This document shows positions 61,316-64,000 of a stretch of DNA of 64,000 nt, one piece after another. A program made the position numbers and the translations under genes. The DNA lies in contig CAXXGT010000007.1 in assembly GCA_963664045.2 (NCBI GenBank), positions 310,001-374,000 on the forward strand. Direction: 5' to 3'. This stretch comes from JAPPHA01 sp963664045. Its GTDB lineage: Bacteria; Pseudomonadota; Alphaproteobacteria; Rhodobacterales; Rhodobacteraceae. How positions within the stretch are numbered: the first letter of the stretch is position 1; each line of letters begins with the position of its first letter. Below the pieces are notes generated by a model. The model was given only the letters and a program-made list of their open reading frames with translations. It searched no databases and was not told where the DNA came from.

Positions 61316-62716
61316 TTACGCCTTTACCATCGGTGTGGAGGACAACGGCTGCCCCATGTCCTCGAAGTACTGGCGCGTGACCTTGAACACCATCGGTGCA
61401 AGCAACAGGAGTCCGATCAGGTTGGGCACGGCCATCAACCCGTTCAGCGTGTCGGCAAGATTCCACACGAAGTCGACCTTGACATTGGCGAATGACAAGG
61501 CCGCGAGCACCCACAATGCGCGGTAGACGTACAGGCTCTTCTCGGAAAACAGGTATTGCCAGCACCTTTCGCCATAGTACGACCATCCGAGAATTGTGGT
61601 GAAGGCAAAGACTGCCAATGCGATGGTAACGATGTACTGGCCTCCCGCGATGGATTCCTGGAAGCCCGTGGACGTCAGGACCGCGCCGGTGAGACCACCG
61701 CCGTCGGCTCCTGTCATTGTCCAGGCGCCGGAAGTCAGGATGACGAGTGCCGTCATCGTGCATACGATGATCGTGTCGATGAACGTTCCAAGCATGGCGA
61801 TGATGCCTTGCCGAACCGGGCTGTTTGTTTGTGCCGCAGCGTGCGCGATCGCTGCCGACCCCAATCCCGATTCGTTGGAAAAGACACCTCGTGCGACACC
61901 AAACCGTATGGCGGCTGCAACGGCCGCACCGGCAAACCCTCCGGTCGCGGCGGCTGGCGTAAACGCGTACGTGAAAATCATGCCGATCGCCGACGGGACT
62001 TCCGCGATGTTGATGATGATGATCACGAGAGCCGCGCCAAGGTAGAGCACGATCATTGCCGGGACGAGCTTGCCGGCAACGTCACCGATTCTGTGGATTC
62101 CGCCCATGATCACGACGGCTACGAGGGCCGCGACAACGACTCCCGTAATCCAGGTCGGCATTCCGAAGCTGCTGCCGAGGGCGGCGGCCATCGAATTGAC
62201 CTGCACCGCGTTTCCGATCCCGAAAGCGGCGACGGCTCCAAAGATCGCGAACAGCAGTCCCAGCCATTTCCCAAGCTCGGGAGCGAATTCCCCGACACCG
62301 TTTCGCAGGTAATACATCGGGCCGCCGACGTATTTGCCGGACGCATCGACTTCACGATACGTCACCGCGCAAACAGCTTCGGCGTACTTTGTTGCCATTC
62401 CGAAAAGAGCGATCAGCCACATGTAGAAAATGGCGCCGGGACCACCCAGGGCGATCGCGGTCGCAACGCCCGCGATGTTTCCGGTCCCCACGGTTGCCGA
62501 CAATGCCGTCATCAGGGCATTGAACGGCTTGACTTCGCCCTCGCCGGCGACGGCATCCTTGTCGAATAGCAGGCGGAACCCGTAACCGACTTTCCGCCAT
62601 GGCATGAAAACGAGACCGAGTGTCAACAAGAGGCCGGTGACGCCGAGAATGCCCAGCATGGGCGGACCCCAGGCGAACGAGTTCACCGAATTGATGATTG
62701 CGTTTAATCGATCCAT
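61316..62716 (-). CDS. Sodium:alanine/glycine symporter (AGCS family)
   Basis: This 466-residue inner-membrane symporter takes up alanine or glycine with sodium. It starts at MDRLNAIINSVNSFAWGPPM, with GAAGGAAT upstream; the frame runs further but that part is leader repeats. Family blocks are NALMTALSATVGTGNIAGVA (sodium site), GPGAIFYMWLIALFGMATKY, GGPMYYLRNGVGEFAPELGK, RGVFSNESGLGSAAIAHAAA and TTILGWSYYGERCWQYLF. About 11 helices and a normal length. The leader holds three copies of a 21-22 bp repeat. It may recover glycine or alanine made by nearby catabolism. Confidence 0.93.
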   Translation of the reverse strand: MDRLNAIINSVNSFAWGPPMLGILGVTGLLLTLGLVFMPWRKVGYGFRLLFDKDAVAGEGEVKPFNALMTALSATVGTGNIAGVATAIALGGPGAIFYMWLIALFGMATKYAEAVCAVTYREVDASGKYVGGPMYYLRNGVGEFAPELGKWLGLLFAIFGAVAAFGIGNAVQVNSMAAALGSSFGMPTWITGVVVAALVAVVIMGGIHRIGDVAGKLVPAMIVLYLGAALVIIIINIAEVPSAIGMIFTYAFTPAAATGGFAGAAVAAAIRFGVARGVFSNESGLGSAAIAHAAAQTNSPVRQGIIAMLGTFIDTIIVCTMTALVILTSGAWTMTGADGGGLTGAVLTSTGFQESIAGGQYIVTIALAVFAFTTILGWSYYGERCWQYLFSEKSLYVYRALWVLAALSFANVKVDFVWNLADTLNGLMAVPNLIGLLLLAPMVFKVTRQYFEDMGQPLSSTPMVKA

Positions 62717-62744
62717 TCTTGGATTCCTTCCTGAAACCGTGCGC

Positions 62745-62835
62745 GGAATCCGTCGCATCTGACGGGGAATCCCGCGGCATTTGACGGAAGCTCTTGCGAC
62801 ACTCTCCTGGCGGCGAATCCTGCCGGATTTGACGG
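62745..62835 (-). repeat. Three imperfect repeats in the AGCS leader
   Basis: On the plus strand: GGAATCC..GCATCTGACGG (62745-62765), GGAATCC..GCATTTGACGG (62766-62787) and CGAATCC..GGATTTGACGG (62814-62835). The first two adjoin and the third lies 48 bases from the second. On the mRNA this reads CCGTCAAAT followed by GGATTC. The function is unknown. The canonical glycine riboswitch core was looked for and not found. No other gene occupies 62717-63145. Confidence 0.6.
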
Positions 62836-63145
62836 CGCCGGTTCGCGCGAACGCGCGCAAGTCTCTCCCGGAACTGAAGCTTGGGTTCTTTCCTCCTTTT
62901 TTTTCTGGGAGGCTGGCCAACCGCGTGCGAGCGTAGGCGGCCCCCCCCTCGATTTCAACAACGGCCCAAACCCGACGGGTACGTAAAGTCGCGTTGTCCT
63001 TACCGTGCCTTGCCGGCGTGCCTTTGCAGCTGGATCAGTGCTACGCACCAGCGCGCCGAAGACGGCACGATGCGCAGATGCATCATGGAAAAGTGCGCAG
63101 AATAAGGCCGCTTCGAACCTGACCACTACTAACCTTTTTGGCACT

Positions 63146-63403
63146 TCACTTGATCCCATTCCGTTTGGCGATCCGCATGACGGCGATGTGTGACCAACTA
63201 CCCGGTTTCCAATAGGCGCGGCTACCCGGAGGAGGATGGCCGGCGGCTTCAAGCGCCGCGGCGATCTGCCGATACGTGGCGTTGTCAGCGCGCATCAGCC
63301 GTATATGGTCAACAACGGTTGCGTCGAATTGAGCGACACACCGTGCGGTCGTCGCCAAGGATTTTTCCCGGTTCTCCGGACTCCAGGTCCGTCGTTTTGC
63401 CAT
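63146..63403 (-). CDS. Small recombinase-like HTH protein (copy 2)
   Basis: This 85-residue basic protein starts MAKRRTWSPENREKS, with GGAG and GGGAAG upstream; the frame is open to 63451. The centre MRADNATYRQIAAALEAAG followed by HPPPGSRAYWKPGSWSHIAV is like the HTH after the catalytic domain of large serine recombinases, ending in RIAKRNGIK. No catalytic domain is present. A diverged copy without a start lies at 8404-8660. It may be an independent small DNA-binding protein or a fragment spread by transposition. Confidence 0.6.
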   Translation of the reverse strand: MAKRRTWSPENREKSLATTARCVAQFDATVVDHIRLMRADNATYRQIAAALEAAGHPPPGSRAYWKPGSWSHIAVMRIAKRNGIK

Positions 63404-63522
63404 GTGATCTTCCCGATCTCCTGCATTCGTGAACAAATATTCCACGCCCAATCGTGGTACAACCGTTCAATCAGGACAAAATGATTGGAAGGGTTTCAGG
63501 ACAGAAAGAAATACACCCTGGT

Positions 63523-64000
63523 TCATCCCGTGGTTTCCTCCCAATTCTGTCCGGTCACCCAATCACAAAAACGTGCAATCCTGCTGACCCGACGGTGCGC
63601 GCGCGGCAGAACCAGGTAGAAACCCGGCACTTGGTCAGGTGGCATGTCACGCAATGCGTCAACACCCAAGGGCGCAACAAGGTTGCCGGCGAGAATGTCG
63701 TGTTCCGCGTCGACACGGGAGATCAGACCGATCCCCATTCCCGAAAGCGTTGCGCAGCGCATGGTCGCTGCATCATGAAAAGCCAGTTCCAAAGCGTCAT
63801 CCGGAGCCTGGACATCGAGAAAATCCAGAATGTCGGACCACAACGAGTTTTTCAGCACCGGGTGCAGAAGACGCTGACGCGCCAGGTCCTGCCGCGAGCC
63901 CATCCGGGCGGCAATTTCCGGAGTACAGCAAATGACCTTGGGATCCTTGAGAAGCAAGGTCGCCTCAAGACCGCCCCAGTCGCCGTAGCCCCATTGCACG
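63523..64000 (-). CDS. LysR-family regulator, C-terminal part (runs off the window)
   Basis: At least 158 residues of a LysR substrate-binding domain of the GcvA/AmpR-like group are present: MQWGYGDWGG, KVICCTPEIAARMGSRQDLA, FHDAATMRCATLSGMGIGLI and PGFYLVLPRAHRRVSRIARF (the final helix ending FCDWV). The HTH domain would lie beyond position 64000, so the apparent Met at 63999 need not be the start. Confidence 0.85.
   Translation of the reverse strand, partial: VQWGYGDWGGLEATLLLKDPKVICCTPEIAARMGSRQDLARQRLLHPVLKNSLWSDILDFLDVQAPDDALELAFHDAATMRCATLSGMGIGLISRVDAEHDILAGNLVAPLGVDALRDMPPDQVPGFYLVLPRAHRRVSRIARFCDWVTGQNWEETTG

Noticed and set aside
62717..62960. Glycine riboswitch before the AGCS symporter
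   Set aside because: Pieces such as GGGAGAG and GGAGAG occur in the leader, but the conserved GCCGAAGG-type core and the paired aptamer layout are missing; the region is better described by its own repeats.

Overview
The window looks like chromosome of a GC-rich alphaproteobacterium (inference from the protein families: ThuA/LacI sugar ABC cluster, Tat-exported polar amino acid binding protein, TRAP transporter, GlxA-type AraC regulator, HyuA/HyuB). It is heavily worked over by insertion sequences: pieces of IS110, IS21-like ends, IS66, Tn3, IS5 (IS427 type), IS6, IS4, ISAzo13 and IS1380 are visible, most of them broken. No rRNA, tRNA or CRISPR array was found.

Layout. 1-9.4 kb: a decayed nuclease-like gene, a sulfatase/phosphonate hydrolase, an IS110/IS21 scar, a toxin-antitoxin pair whose brnT-like toxin has an in-frame stop, a TbpB-like lipoprotein, an EF-hand protein, a response regulator cut off by an IS66 remnant, and a LysE/RhtB exporter. 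10.1-19.2 kb: a sugar uptake cluster (binding protein, two permeases, ATPase, ThuA, LacI regulator, divergent Gfo/Idh/MocA dehydrogenase) with a LacI-type operator. 19.5-21.8 kb: a polar amino acid ABC transporter. 22.3-27.5 kb: phage-like adenine methylase, IS6 scars around a lone AT-rich LuxR regulator, and an IS5 element. 27.6-41.1 kb: an AT-richer catabolic island (M24 hydrolase, amidase, BMP-type ABC importer, isochorismatase-like hydrolase, and divergently a BMP binding protein and a class III aminotransferase), its central divergent promoter region filled with nested IS debris. 42.6-60 kb: a second catabolic cluster (CzcO-like monooxygenase, FAD amine oxidoreductase, HyuA/HyuB, creatinase-like M24 protein, N,N-dimethylformamidase-like large and small subunits, GlxA-type regulator, ABM-like protein, TRAP transporter, DinB protein, D-2-hydroxyacid dehydrogenase). 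61-64 kb: resolvase and zinc-finger scars, an AGCS alanine/glycine symporter, a recombinase-like small protein and the end of a LysR regulator.

The most striking feature is a pair of almost identical 1651-bp IscB elements (11132-12782 minus; 25342-26992 plus). Each carries an apparently intact RNA-guided HNH/RuvC nuclease gene and an upstream hairpin-rich omega-RNA region. Both elements lie directly 5' of the tetranucleotide ATGA, the predicted target-adjacent motif. That flanking ATGA supplies the stop codon of each iscB reading frame, and in copy 1 it is also the start codon of lacI, so the nuclease and the sugar regulator now overlap by ATGA.

The two catabolic clusters look parallel in logic: each joins a dedicated importer to an M24-family C-N hydrolase, an amide- or imide-opening enzyme and an amine-processing enzyme. 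I infer use of N-methylated or cyclic amides (hydantoin, creatine or formamide-like compounds), but the substrates cannot be read from sequence.
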